In this document: positions 16,600 through 25,370 of the stretch, piece after piece | Numbering within the stretch: the stretch's first letter is position 1 | How the letters are laid out: each line of letters opens with the position of its first letter | IMG/VR virus record: IMGVR_UViG_3300046009_014136 | Span: 1 to 42,717 of that record | DNA length: 42,717 bases | Reading direction: 5' to 3' (one strand) | DNA from: a virus | Notes under the pieces: model-generated | What the model was told of the DNA's origin: nothing | Database searches by the model: none | What the model saw: the letters and a program-made list of their open reading frames with translations, nothing else | Made by a program: the position numbers and the translations under genes

Positions 16600-16836
16600 A
16601 TGTCAGGACCAACGGATATTGAAAAAGAAAATCTAGAAGCTCATGTAGAACTATGTGCCGAAAGATATAAACAGTTAGAAAATAGATTAAGTAGTATTGA
16701 ACGAAAAGTTGCTGATTTGCAAGATACTATTGAAAAAAGCAGCTTAAATACAATTAAGGTACTAATAGGTACAGCAGGAACAATCATAGTGGGTATGCTC
16801 AGCACACTTGCAGTGATAATAACAAAGATGCCATGA
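16600..16836 (+). CDS. Coiled-coil single-TM protein (holin/XhlA-like architecture)
   Basis: This 78-aa protein begins 4 nt after the previous stop. Residues 5-48 form a charged coiled coil (EKENLEAHVELCAERYKQLENRLSSIERKVADLQDTIEK cut at its natural breaks), and residues 52-75 form one membrane helix (TIKVLIGTAGTIIVGMLSTLAVI). This arrangement is shared with the haemolysin XhlA and some holin-accessory families. No lysin gene is adjacent, so a lysis role is only a possibility. Confidence 0.65.
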   Translation: MSGPTDIEKENLEAHVELCAERYKQLENRLSSIERKVADLQDTIEKSSLNTIKVLIGTAGTIIVGMLSTLAVIITKMP

Positions 16837-16837
16837 T

Positions 16838-17080
16838 ATGAGATATTTTGAAATTATAGAACAAGTTATTGGAACCCCCATGGGAGCAACTGGAGCAGCA
16901 ACTCCTACTGCTGCTGCTAATCTATCGGGTAATACCGCGGTACTGCAAGATCCTAAATTACAGGCAGTTCAGGCAGCAGAACTGGCTAAACAGAAACAAG
17001 AAAAAGAAGATAAGAAAAAAGAAATACAACAACAAATTCAGGCTCTACAGAAAGAACTTTCTGATCTTAGTAGACTATAA
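16838..17080 (+). CDS. Small Ala-rich coiled-coil protein with capsid-targeting-like N-terminus
   Basis: The ATG lies 2 nt after the previous stop; 80 aa. The N-terminus MRYFEIIEQ matches the pattern of T4 capsid-targeting peptides. It is followed by a flexible Ala/Thr/Gly stretch (residues 10-35) and a highly charged coiled coil (AELAKQKQEKEDKKKEIQ..IQALQKELSDL). This composition suits a scaffold-core or internal head protein. No catalytic domain is visible. A function in prohead assembly is inferred from the N-terminus and composition only. Confidence 0.6.
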   Translation: MRYFEIIEQVIGTPMGATGAATPTAAANLSGNTAVLQDPKLQAVQAAELAKQKQEKEDKKKEIQQQIQALQKELSDLSRL

Positions 17081-17081
17081 A

Positions 17082-17276
17082 ATGAAAATAGTTCAAATTT
17101 TATCCGGAGTCAGTATACCACTTTCTGAGGAAGAACAACAATTCTTTGAAAAATATCAAGAGATAAAACTAACCAGTCTAAATGAAAGACAAAAATGGAT
17201 AGCCCAAAATCTAGTGAGAAGAGGTATTTTTTCCATAAGTAATGATGATACAACTTTGGTTAAAACTGCTAAATGA
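17082..17276 (+). CDS. Conserved small hypothetical protein (64 aa)
   Basis: The ATG at 17082 (MKIVQILSGVSIPLS) is 2 nt after the previous stop. A longer frame from 16869 lies wholly inside the preceding gene and is rejected. The C-terminal half SLNERQKWIAQNLVRRGIF looks like a small helix-turn-helix-sized unit. No family is recognised. Its stop overlaps the next ATG by 4 nt, so translation is probably coupled. Confidence 0.65.
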   Translation: MKIVQILSGVSIPLSEEEQQFFEKYQEIKLTSLNERQKWIAQNLVRRGIFSISNDDTTLVKTAK

Positions 17277-17740
17277 TTCAAATAGACCATACCCTTTATA
17301 ATAAATTAGAAAAAATATCTAATAATGTAGAAAATCGTCTTAAACAAAGGGGTATAGCTGTTCCTGTAAGGCAAGATAACGGATCTATTCAAGTGGGCAG
17401 ATATACTATAGAAAAATTCGATGGTTTTTATCAAATTCTAGACGATAAAAGAAATATCATTGTTAGTCAAATTAATTTGCCCCAGACCGCTGCTGTTTTA
17501 GCTAATGATTTGGCTCTTAATAGATTTTTAGATAACATAATCTTACAATTTGATAGATCTTATGGCTATGCAGATTTTGAAGAAAAACTTAACAAAAAAC
17601 TAGCTTACAGATCAATTAAGAAAAATTTAGAAAAAGCTGAAATGCTGTTTACTAAAAGTGCTGTGAAGAAAAGTAAAAAAGATCACTATAAGAGACAGAT
17701 CACAACACATTTTGAAAAACTGTTCATTTCTAATAAATAA
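17273..17740 (+). CDS. Conserved phage hypothetical protein (155 aa)
   Basis: The ATG overlaps the preceding stop. It begins with a helix (HTLYNKLEKISNNVENRLKQRG), then a small beta region (IQVGRYTIEKFDGFYQILDDKRNIIVSQI), then long helices with a Lys-rich end (KSAVKKSKKDHYKRQITTHFEKLF). It is soluble. I know such proteins from T4-like aquatic phages only as hypotheticals. It is probably part of the same late unit. Confidence 0.65.
   Translation: MIQIDHTLYNKLEKISNNVENRLKQRGIAVPVRQDNGSIQVGRYTIEKFDGFYQILDDKRNIIVSQINLPQTAAVLANDLALNRFLDNIILQFDRSYGYADFEEKLNKKLAYRSIKKNLEKAEMLFTKSAVKKSKKDHYKRQITTHFEKLFISNK
17733..17739 (+). promoter_or_regulatory. Late promoter motif ATAAATA
   Basis: ATAAATA overlaps the stop codon of the 155-aa gene, 25 nt before the ATG at 17764. 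Confidence 0.5.
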
Positions 17741-17763
17741 TTTTATTAAATTTTGGAACCAAT

Positions 17764-19488
17764 ATGAAGACTCAAATCTTTTTTAATTCTGCTACAAGTG
17801 AAAAACTCAACGAAGCTTTTACCAAGACCTTTGGTGGCAAAGTAAACTTAGCAAATTATTCACGTGAACAATTAGAAGATATACGGAATAAAGTGAGAAC
17901 CAGAGTGTTCCAATATGAAAGTAGTTCAGGCTATAATGAATTATTAACTAATGAAACATATCAAAAAGAAAAAGCCATACTGCAACTGCTTAACACAAGG
18001 ATTAAAGAAATGCTAGACGAAAATCTTAAAATTTTAAAAGATAAACTTGCTCAATTAGATGAAGCCAAAAAAGGTGTTCGTGCACCTAAATATACTAAAA
18101 AAGCTAAAGGTACAGATCAAACAGGCGACGGTAAATCAGACTTTGACGATGTACAGGTTGCACGTATGACCGCAGGTGGGGTACCGAAGAAACAGGCAAT
18201 CGCTAAAGCAACTAGCGATAAATTTAAGGAAGGGTTTGGTGCTACCGGTAAAGATCAAAAAGGTGGCAAGGAAAAAGCAACAGATGAAGCCATCGTTAAA
18301 GGTAAACGCTATGTCGGAACCGACGATGATACTCCCGGAGATCCAACACCAGGTTTAAAATCTACATTGTCTGGATCAGATCTATACAGAACATCAACTG
18401 AACCAGGTTACCGTGCAGCAGCAGCAGGATTGGCTGGCACAGGTGTGAAAGGTACAAAAGTTAGCCCTGCAGAAAATAAAATGAAACTAATTAGAGATGC
18501 AGCTACTTATTTTTTAAATAATGTTTTAAAAATTCAAGGTGTAGATGAACAAGACATCGAGATTGAAATTGACGATATGATGAATAATAAAACTTATATG
18601 CAGAAGGTAATGACTGCATATAAAAATAGAGAAGAAATGGCTATGGAAAGCTCTAAAAAATGTAATCATACAGCAGAAGGTAAGATGTGCCCAGTTCATG
18701 GTATGAAAGAATGTGGTAGAATGGAAGAAGCCGCAGAACGTAAAGCCAAAGTACCACCAAGTAAAGGTATGACAGCAAAACAAAAATCAGCTGCTGTAAA
18801 ACAGGCCAAATCAGGTAAGGATATGGGCAAACCTGGCAAAAAATTCAAAGACATTGCACAGGCTGCAGGTGGCGGCGAAAAGGGTGAGAAAATTGCCGGG
18901 GCTGCATTTTGGAAAGGTCAAGCAGAAAAAGCTCAAGCAAAAGAAAGTCAAGAAACTTTCCGTCAAAATGTAAAAATTGTTAATGAAAGTCTACATCGTC
19001 TTATCATGGAAGATGAAGAAGGTAAGGCCAAAGCAATTACCGCTGCTAGCGATATGGTGAATGATTTCACAAGCTGGATGCAACGTGTTGGTCAATATCA
19101 AACTAAAGCTTTGATAGAACTACATGATGCTATACGTGCAGATTTTGGCCACGCCGACGCTGAAAAATTTAAACAGACAGTATCTCCTGCTTTGGCAGCT
19201 ACTTTAGAAACTTTGACTCAACAACGTGAAACTATTAGTAATGCGGTTGCAGTCTTAGCAGGTGAAGCAGATGCCATGGTCGAACCAATGGGAGCTGAAC
19301 CAGGTATGGGACCTCCAGAACCTGGTATGGATGCAGTCGAACCTGACACTATGAATGCCGGAGATGAGTTTGCAGCTAGTGATGCAGCCGCAGGTGGATC
19401 GGCAGCTAGCGGACGTGAAGTTCGAGAAAGCAAATTTCAGCGTAAATTAGCCGAAAGTCATAGTATCATTTCAAAATTAGCCAAATGA
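17764..19488 (+). CDS. 574-aa Lys/Ala-rich probable prohead core or internal structural protein
   Basis: The ATG follows GGAA after a late-promoter motif. Residues 1-100 are helical. Residues 100-230 are low-complexity and Lys/Gly-rich (AKKGVRAPKYTKKAKG, DQTGDGKSDFDDVQVARM). Around residue 300 there is a Cys/His cluster (CNHT..GKMCPVHGMKEC) that could bind zinc. A second Lys/Ala-rich stretch follows, then a folded helical domain (about 420-500; AASDMVNDFTSWMQRVGQYQ, AIRADFGHADAEKFKQTV), a Pro/Met/Glu linker and a short helix. The style fits T4-like head-core or internal proteins. There is no enzyme motif. The role is inferred from composition and neighbours. Confidence 0.6.
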   Translation: MKTQIFFNSATSEKLNEAFTKTFGGKVNLANYSREQLEDIRNKVRTRVFQYESSSGYNELLTNETYQKEKAILQLLNTRIKEMLDENLKILKDKLAQLDEAKKGVRAPKYTKKAKGTDQTGDGKSDFDDVQVARMTAGGVPKKQAIAKATSDKFKEGFGATGKDQKGGKEKATDEAIVKGKRYVGTDDDTPGDPTPGLKSTLSGSDLYRTSTEPGYRAAAAGLAGTGVKGTKVSPAENKMKLIRDAATYFLNNVLKIQGVDEQDIEIEIDDMMNNKTYMQKVMTAYKNREEMAMESSKKCNHTAEGKMCPVHGMKECGRMEEAAERKAKVPPSKGMTAKQKSAAVKQAKSGKDMGKPGKKFKDIAQAAGGGEKGEKIAGAAFWKGQAEKAQAKESQETFRQNVKIVNESLHRLIMEDEEGKAKAITAASDMVNDFTSWMQRVGQYQTKALIELHDAIRADFGHADAEKFKQTVSPALAATLETLTQQRETISNAVAVLAGEADAMVEPMGAEPGMGPPEPGMDAVEPDTMNAGDEFAASDAAAGGSAASGREVRESKFQRKLAESHSIISKLAK

Positions 19489-19847
19489 GATTGTTTGAAG
19501 TAGACCAAGGATCTTTTAGAGACATTTTAAAGGTCCTTCAAGGTCTTGCGGATAAAGAAAAAGATTCATCAGAATTGCAGTATCCTGTGGTGAAAAACAT
19601 TTTAAGACCATTTGGTCTTAGTCTAAACACCACAGATGCTATGATAGCATTTAAGAATCAGTTTGATCCCGCAGGAGATGTTATTGATAAGATTACTCCA
19701 TATCCAAATGATCCTAAAAAATATACTTTAGTATTGAAAACGTCTAAACCATCTCAAATGCCAACACAGGCTCCTCCTGATAAAAACTCCGCCACGATTG
19801 ATGCAATGGCCTCTAGTGGTGCTAAGAAATTAACGCCACAAATTTGA
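19485..19847 (+). CDS. Hypothetical protein (120 aa)
   Basis: The ATG overlaps the previous stop (ATGA). The N-terminus MRLFEVDQG begins like the capsid-targeting peptides of nearby genes but lacks the IxE cleavage site. The middle (ILKVLQGLADKEKDSSELQYPVVKNILRPFGLSLNT) is helical, and the tail is Pro-rich and probably disordered. No known domain. It is the last gene before a sigma70-type promoter, so it probably ends the late unit. Confidence 0.65.
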   Translation: MRLFEVDQGSFRDILKVLQGLADKEKDSSELQYPVVKNILRPFGLSLNTTDAMIAFKNQFDPAGDVIDKITPYPNDPKKYTLVLKTSKPSQMPTQAPPDKNSATIDAMASSGAKKLTPQI

Positions 19848-19871
19848 CTCGTTGATTTATTTTGTTATAAT
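19844..19871 (+). promoter_or_regulatory. Sigma70-type promoter giving a near-leaderless transcript
   Basis: TTGACT at 19844-19849, a 16-nt spacer and TATAAT at 19866-19871. The ATG at 19879 is only 7 nt after the -10 box, so the mRNA should start at or within a base or two of the start codon. No ribosome site is possible. Confidence 0.65.
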
Positions 19872-19878
19872 TAATTTT

Positions 19879-20604
19879 ATGATAAAATATAATCCACCCC
19901 CATTTATACCTAAATTTACATACAAAAACTGCGTTCAAATCAACGACCCCATAACACGTAAACGTGTTTATCAAACTCCTGACGGAGAAACATTACCCTC
20001 AGTTACTACAATTCTAGGTGCTACAAAGGATATGACAGCACTTAATGAATGGAAGAAACGTATAGGCGAAGATAAAGCTAATCAAATTACTAGAGAAGCA
20101 GCCGGTGTTGGAACTGCTATGCATAATAACTTAGAAAGATTTATTGCCGGACTTCAACGACAACCCGGCAATAATCCAGTACATGTGCAAGCTAATAAAA
20201 TGGCAGATATAATCATAGAAAATGGATTGTCAAAGGTACAAGAAATTTGGGCAATGGAACAAAGTCTTTATTTCCCAGGACTATTTTCAGGTACCACTGA
20301 TTTGATAGGAGTATATCAAGGAAATCCAGCAGTTATGGACTATAAACAAACTAACAAACCCAAAAAAGAAGAATGGATTGGCGATTATAAATTGCAAATG
20401 GTTGCCTATATGATGGCTCATAACGAAGTCTACCATACAGATATTAGAGAAGGGCACGTGTTTATGTGTAGCAGAGATCTGCAATATCAACAATTTGATC
20501 TTTGGCCCGATGAATATCCAATTTGGCAAGAAGAATGGTTAAAAAAAGTTGAAGAATTTTACACTACCAGTCTTCGCGGAATGAAACAATTATTAACTGG
20601 ATAA
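19879..20604 (+). CDS. PD-(D/E)XK superfamily exonuclease
   Basis: The start chosen is ATG 19879 (MIKYNPPPF, 241 aa); an in-frame ATG at 19852 lies within the promoter. The motifs fit phage RecB/exonuclease-like PD-(D/E)XK nucleases: VTTILG near the N-terminus, the GTAMH helix, WAMEQSLYF, then FSGTTDLIG (the Asp), VMDYKQTNK (D-x-K type) and a Gln-Tyr helix (YKLQMVAYMMA). Similar nucleases occur in T4-like cyanophages and pelagiphages. It probably acts in recombination or host DNA degradation. The sigma70-like promoter points to early or middle expression, unlike its late neighbours. Confidence 0.85.
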   Translation: MIKYNPPPFIPKFTYKNCVQINDPITRKRVYQTPDGETLPSVTTILGATKDMTALNEWKKRIGEDKANQITREAAGVGTAMHNNLERFIAGLQRQPGNNPVHVQANKMADIIIENGLSKVQEIWAMEQSLYFPGLFSGTTDLIGVYQGNPAVMDYKQTNKPKKEEWIGDYKLQMVAYMMAHNEVYHTDIREGHVFMCSRDLQYQQFDLWPDEYPIWQEEWLKKVEEFYTTSLRGMKQLLTG

Positions 20605-20624
20605 ATATCCCTATATAGGGATAT
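20601..20624 (+). promoter_or_regulatory. Late promoter motif with overlapping 20-bp palindrome
   Basis: ATAAATA at 20601-20607 overlaps the nuclease stop codon. A perfect 20-bp palindrome, ATATCCCTAT followed by its reverse complement, covers 20605-20624, immediately before the ATG at 20629. It could be an operator or an RNA hairpin at the 5' end. Confidence 0.55.
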
Positions 20625-20628
20625 TGAT

Positions 20629-22551
20629 ATGGCCGTTATAGAAATCTCGAAGATACAAGTCCGTCGTGGACAAGAACAACAAACCGGAATTCCACAATTA
20701 GATGCTGGCGAATTTGGCTGGGCTCAAGATACAGAACAACTGTACATAGGAAAACGCATAGAAGAGGGTGCAGTTGACGACGAAAATACTAGAATTCTTA
20801 CAGAGAACGATCTAAATTACTTTAAACTATTGGCCCTAAATAATACTAGCACCGCTGCTAGTATTTACAGATATAGAGAAACTGTATTACTTAATACTAC
20901 TTCTACCAGTATACAAACTAAGTTAGATAGTTTAGATCCATCTCTTGTGGATTTCGGTGTGGCCGCAAATACTGGGACCTATGTTCAAATAGATTCTGTA
21001 TTACAAAATGCTATTAATGATTTATTTGTAAATATTGATCCAAATAAACGTGTAGATTATCGTAGACAATTACAAATCCCTGCAGGGCTGTTTTATCTGT
21101 CTAATACAGTTGATCTACCTCCCTATACTAGATTATCGGGTGCCGGTGCTGGACTGACAAGAATCAAATATACTAACACTGCATCAAACATGTTTAGAAC
21201 CGTGGATATTGCAGGTGATACTTTTGAAAATGGCAATATGGATCTCACAACTGGATCTTCTAGAGATATCGTTATTCAAGGTATTACATTTGAATTTGAT
21301 AATACATTGGGTGCAGCAAAAAGTTTAATCTCTTTAGATAATGTTAATAAAGCCTTGATTCAAGACTGTACTTTTCAAACTGCTTTTAATTCCGAATCGA
21401 CCACTACATACGGTATTGTTAATCACGGGGTGGGTGTACAAATACGAGGACAAGGTCTTAATGGCACCGAAAAATGTAAAAATGTATCTATAGAACGTTG
21501 TGAATTTAATGGATTATTGATAGGTGTATGGGCCACTGGAACTGTGATTACACCCTCAATTAGAAACAGTGTTTTCCAAAATCTACAACAGGGTGTGGTA
21601 TTTGAGACTCATGATACTAGTCCGGGTCCTTCAAACGGTTATATTGCTTATAATAGATTTCAGGATATCCTCAAAGAAGCTATATATGTAGGATCTAATT
21701 CTAACAATAGACCTAGCAGCACACTCAGTACACAGAATCATTTTTCAAGAGTTGGCGGAAATAATTTTAATGAATTTACAACTGCTTCAACTATTACTGC
21801 TCCTATAAAATTCGATAGTCCAGGTAACAAAACTGTGGATGATTTTTTTGCAAGGAAATTTTATGTAGAAAATGATCTTACCAGTTTGACAGGGTTTTAT
21901 TATAACCCATATGTGAGGGGTAATGCCACAATAGCTGACAGTGCTGTCTATACTAAAAATATAGCTGCTGCTACCGATGTAGGAGCTCAAAGTAGTGCTA
22001 CTTATTTGGCCAAGGTACCTCTAAATGGAGGTAATCAATTTGTTTCTATAAATTATCAGCTTTATAGCAGTAATCAATCTAGATCTGGTAAAATATTAGC
22101 TAATGTGGATTCTGCTGGTAATGTAGGATTGAACGATACTTATAATTATGTAGAAACACTTAAACAGGATACATTGAACATTACCACAGCTTCGGGGTCA
22201 ACGGTTAATCTGTTAGTAATAAACACAGCAACTAATCCTAGATTTGCTACAGTTCAAACCAGTATAGGGAATTGGTTTTTGACCGGAGAATCTTATCCAG
22301 GTAAATCTGCCTTTATTACCAATGTAGTTACATCGGGCACATTTTATTATGTCTATACTGACAGTAATTCTCCCACATTTAATTTTTCATCAGCTGGAAC
22401 GTATACTCTGTTAACATCATTCTCAGTGGATATCAGTTCTACCTATGATAAAAGTACTGCATTGACTAATAATTTTGTCAGTTTTATTATGCAGAATCCA
22501 AATACTACAACTAATTTTACTATGGACTATCAAATTGATATCCAAACATAA
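20629..22551 (+). CDS. Tail spike/fibre-like protein with right-handed beta-helix
   Basis: This 640-aa protein starts MAVIEISKIQVRRGQEQQTGIP and continues LDAGEFGWAQDTEQLYIGKR, the type of N-terminal head known from phage tropism-determinant and tail proteins. Residues 100-400 contain a pectate-lyase-like parallel beta-helix (IPAGLFYLSNTVDLPPYTRLSGAG, then IVIQGITFEFDN, KALIQDCTFQT, VSIERCEFNG, IRNSVFQN). The C-terminal part is a beta-rich domain. Beta-helix virion proteins often bind or degrade surface polysaccharide; no catalytic residues can be assigned by eye. It lies apart from the main fibre region. Confidence 0.75.
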   Translation: MAVIEISKIQVRRGQEQQTGIPQLDAGEFGWAQDTEQLYIGKRIEEGAVDDENTRILTENDLNYFKLLALNNTSTAASIYRYRETVLLNTTSTSIQTKLDSLDPSLVDFGVAANTGTYVQIDSVLQNAINDLFVNIDPNKRVDYRRQLQIPAGLFYLSNTVDLPPYTRLSGAGAGLTRIKYTNTASNMFRTVDIAGDTFENGNMDLTTGSSRDIVIQGITFEFDNTLGAAKSLISLDNVNKALIQDCTFQTAFNSESTTTYGIVNHGVGVQIRGQGLNGTEKCKNVSIERCEFNGLLIGVWATGTVITPSIRNSVFQNLQQGVVFETHDTSPGPSNGYIAYNRFQDILKEAIYVGSNSNNRPSSTLSTQNHFSRVGGNNFNEFTTASTITAPIKFDSPGNKTVDDFFARKFYVENDLTSLTGFYYNPYVRGNATIADSAVYTKNIAAATDVGAQSSATYLAKVPLNGGNQFVSINYQLYSSNQSRSGKILANVDSAGNVGLNDTYNYVETLKQDTLNITTASGSTVNLLVINTATNPRFATVQTSIGNWFLTGESYPGKSAFITNVVTSGTFYYVYTDSNSPTFNFSSAGTYTLLTSFSVDISSTYDKSTALTNNFVSFIMQNPNTTTNFTMDYQIDIQT

Positions 22552-22562
22552 TTGATTAAAAA

Positions 22563-22997
22563 ATGTTCAAAGAATCCACCGATGATCGTATTTCATCCTG
22601 GGTAGAGTTTAGACAAGGATTGACTAATTCTCATGATGTTCTATTAGAGATATGGAATTTTTGGAAATTGGCTCCTTATGTTCACTATAACAATAAAATA
22701 GATCCATACCATCAAAGAAGTTGGCCTAGTCCTTGGGAAATTATCGCAACTAACAAGTATGATGATTTTACTAAAGCTCTTATGATAGGATGGACTTGTA
22801 AATTGGTAGACCGATATAAAGATTCCAAAGTTGAGGTTAGAACTATTGTAGACAAAGAACAACGTGTTGTCTATAATGTTGTGTTCGTGGATGATTTAAT
22901 AGCAATAAACTATAGCGATAATGGTCCTATTTTAGTTAAAGATATTCCTGATTCATTTTTTATAGAAAATATCGTTGAACTAAACCGACCTAGGTAA
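22563..22997 (+). CDS. Conserved phage hypothetical protein (144 aa)
   Basis: The ATG lies 11 nt after the previous stop. A distinctive segment (WNFWKLAPYVHYNNKIDPYH, then RSWPSPWEII, then YDDFTKALMIGWT) is one I recall from marine T4-like phages with no function. The end is beta-rich (VVYNVVFVDDLIAINY). It is soluble and lacks a catalytic motif. Its stop overlaps the late-type motif that precedes nrdA. Confidence 0.7.
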   Translation: MFKESTDDRISSWVEFRQGLTNSHDVLLEIWNFWKLAPYVHYNNKIDPYHQRSWPSPWEIIATNKYDDFTKALMIGWTCKLVDRYKDSKVEVRTIVDKEQRVVYNVVFVDDLIAINYSDNGPILVKDIPDSFFIENIVELNRPR

Positions 22998-23000
22998 ATA
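22994..23000 (+). promoter_or_regulatory. Possible late-type promoter GTAAATA before nrdA
   Basis: GTAAATATC overlaps the stop of the upstream gene, 26 nt before the nrdA start. It matches the core of the motif but not the second position. Confidence 0.35.
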
Positions 23001-23026
23001 TCTTCCTCATTAAAAGGTACAATATT

Positions 23027-25360
23027 ATGATTACAGTAGTCAAACGTAGTGGATCTCGTGTTCCCCTAGATATTTCAAAAATTCAAAGACAGGTTTATCT
23101 TGCATGTAAGAATATAGATGCGGTAAGTCCGTCTATGATTGAAATCAAAGCACAGTTAGAATTTCATGATGGTATGACTACTGAAACTATTGACGAACTA
23201 CTTTTAAAAGCTATGGTTGATCTTATCGACGAAACTGAAAATCCTGAAATCAATAATGTAAATTATCAATATGTAGCAGGCAGACAAATGGTTTCGATGC
23301 TACGGAAAAAAGCATATGGTCAATATGAACCGCCTAAACTTTATGAGATTGTTAAACGTAATATTGATCTAGGATTATATACACCAGAACTACTAAATTG
23401 GTATAGCGAAGACGAATGGAATATTATTGATCTTTTTATCGATCATGACAAAGACACACAGTATACCTATGCAGCAATTGCACAGCTAGCAGAAAAATAT
23501 TTGGTACAAAACAGAGCCACTGGTAAATTGTATGAAAGTCCACAGATTCGATACGCAGTGGCAGCGGCTACCGCTTTTCATGCCGAACCTAAGGAGGCAA
23601 GATTAAAATATGTTAAAGAATATTATGAATGTGCGTCGGATGGGCATTTTACTCTCGCTACTCCTGTTCTTGCTGGGCTTGGCACTACTACTAAGCAGTT
23701 CAGTAGTTGCGTTCTTATCAGCAGTGACGATACATTGGACAGTATATTTGCAGCTGGCGAAATGATGGCCAAATATGCTTCAAAACGAGCCGGAATTGGT
23801 CTGGAAATAGGCAGAATTCGACCCTTAGGTGCCCCAATTCGTAATGGAGAAATCAAGCATACGGGTATGATACCATTTTTGAAGAAATGGTTTGCAGATT
23901 TAAGATCATGTTCGCAAGGTGGTATACGTAATGCTAGCTGTACCGTAACTTTTCCTGTTTGGCATTATCAATTTGAAGATCTTATTGTACTAAAAAATAA
24001 TCAGGGAACTGAAGAAAATCGTGTGAGGCAAATGGACTATAGTGTAGTTGTCAATAAAATGTTTTGGAATCGCTATAAGAATAATCAGTCTATTACTCTA
24101 TTTGATCCGCACGAGGTCCAGGATCTGTATGAAGCTTACTATCGTGACAGCGACGAATTCGAACAACTTTATCTAAAATATGAACGTGATCCTAAAATTA
24201 AGAAGAAAGTTTTACCAGCAGAGGAAATTTTTAAAAATGGTATTTTAAAGGAAAGAACCGATACTGGACGTATCTATTTGGTTAATATAGATAACGTGAT
24301 TAATCAGGGACCATTTATAACTAAAACCGATCCTATCTATCAATCAAATCTCTGTCAAGAAATTCTATTACCAACTAAACCATTTCAAAGAATAGAAGAC
24401 CCAAATGGTAGAATAGCTCTTTGTACTCTAGGCAGCATTAATTGGGGATCATTTCGAACTCCACAAGAAATGAGAAAAGCTTGTCGTATCTTAGTTCGTA
24501 GTTTAAGTAATCTTTTACAATATCAAGATTTTTTAAGTATACAGAGCCAATTGGCAAATAAGGACTTTGAACCATTAGGAGTAGGCGTGACTAACCTTGC
24601 ATACTGGCATGCAAGAAGAGGTTTGAAATATGGAACAGCTGAATCACTGGCGGAAGTCAAAAGATGGATTGAACATCAGGCCTACTTTCTTACAGAAACC
24701 AGTGTAGAACTTGCTCAAGAACGCGGTGCCTGTGAGCGTAGTCAATATACATGGTATGGCCAGGGAGTGTTTCCTTGGGAACGTAGAGCAAAAGGTGTAA
24801 ATGAACTTACAGATTTTACTCCATCACTTGATTGGGAAAGTCTTAGAACACGATTGAAAACCTATGGTATAAGAAATGCTACTTTGATGGCAGTTGCACC
24901 AGTGGAAAGTTCTAGTGTAGTATTGAACAGTACCAACGGTATCGAAATGCCTATGGAACTGATCAGTGTGAAGGAATCTAAGGCAGGCAGTTTTGTACAA
25001 GTAGTCCCAGAATATAAACGATTGAAAAATCGATATCAACTTATGTGGGATCAAACTGATTGTGTAGATTACCTGAAAACAGCCGCAGTACTAGCAGCAT
25101 ATATCGATCAAAGTTTGAGCACTAATACATTTTATAATCCAGCACACTATTCGAACAACAAGGTACCCGGTACTATTGTAGCTAAGAATCTTATGTTAGC
25201 TTATAAATGGGGTATAAAAACCATTTATTATAGCCTAATTAACAAAGTTGGTGCGAAAGTAAATATTACAGGAACAAATTCTACCGCAAATATAAATGCA
25301 GCAGACAATGTAGTTATCTATGAAGAATTAGAAGAAAATTGCGATTCTTGTGTACTTTAA
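23027..25360 (+). CDS. nrdA: Class Ia ribonucleoside-diphosphate reductase, large subunit
   Basis: This 777-aa protein has the length and order of NrdA: an N-terminal ATP-cone (MITVVKRSGSRVPLDISKIQ, allosteric site), catalytic Cys residues at 228 (FSSCVLIS), 443 (SNLCQEI, with the partner Glu445) and 466 (IALCTLGS), the radical-transfer Tyr pair at 734-735 (KTIYYSLI), and a C-terminal CDSC pair that hands electrons to the active site. It reduces ribonucleoside diphosphates to deoxy forms for phage DNA synthesis, with NrdB. It is followed by iscU, nrdB and a glutaredoxin gene. No intein or intron is present in this gene. Confidence 0.97.
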   Translation: MITVVKRSGSRVPLDISKIQRQVYLACKNIDAVSPSMIEIKAQLEFHDGMTTETIDELLLKAMVDLIDETENPEINNVNYQYVAGRQMVSMLRKKAYGQYEPPKLYEIVKRNIDLGLYTPELLNWYSEDEWNIIDLFIDHDKDTQYTYAAIAQLAEKYLVQNRATGKLYESPQIRYAVAAATAFHAEPKEARLKYVKEYYECASDGHFTLATPVLAGLGTTTKQFSSCVLISSDDTLDSIFAAGEMMAKYASKRAGIGLEIGRIRPLGAPIRNGEIKHTGMIPFLKKWFADLRSCSQGGIRNASCTVTFPVWHYQFEDLIVLKNNQGTEENRVRQMDYSVVVNKMFWNRYKNNQSITLFDPHEVQDLYEAYYRDSDEFEQLYLKYERDPKIKKKVLPAEEIFKNGILKERTDTGRIYLVNIDNVINQGPFITKTDPIYQSNLCQEILLPTKPFQRIEDPNGRIALCTLGSINWGSFRTPQEMRKACRILVRSLSNLLQYQDFLSIQSQLANKDFEPLGVGVTNLAYWHARRGLKYGTAESLAEVKRWIEHQAYFLTETSVELAQERGACERSQYTWYGQGVFPWERRAKGVNELTDFTPSLDWESLRTRLKTYGIRNATLMAVAPVESSSVVLNSTNGIEMPMELISVKESKAGSFVQVVPEYKRLKNRYQLMWDQTDCVDYLKTAAVLAAYIDQSLSTNTFYNPAHYSNNKVPGTIVAKNLMLAYKWGIKTIYYSLINKVGAKVNITGTNSTANINAADNVVIYEELEENCDSCVL

Positions 25361-25370
25361 GGAGAATAAA

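Noticed and set aside
16600-16836. Firm call as a holin
   Set aside because: The coiled coil plus one membrane helix fits, but no endolysin or spanin is next to it and many phage membrane proteins look alike.
18526-18783. Minus-strand Phe/His-rich frame inside the 574-aa gene
   Set aside because: It is the reverse of Lys/Glu-rich coding sequence and has no supporting start signals.
23027-25360. A second intein or intron in nrdA
   Set aside because: The frame aligns without interruption to the full NrdA motif order and length, so none is present.
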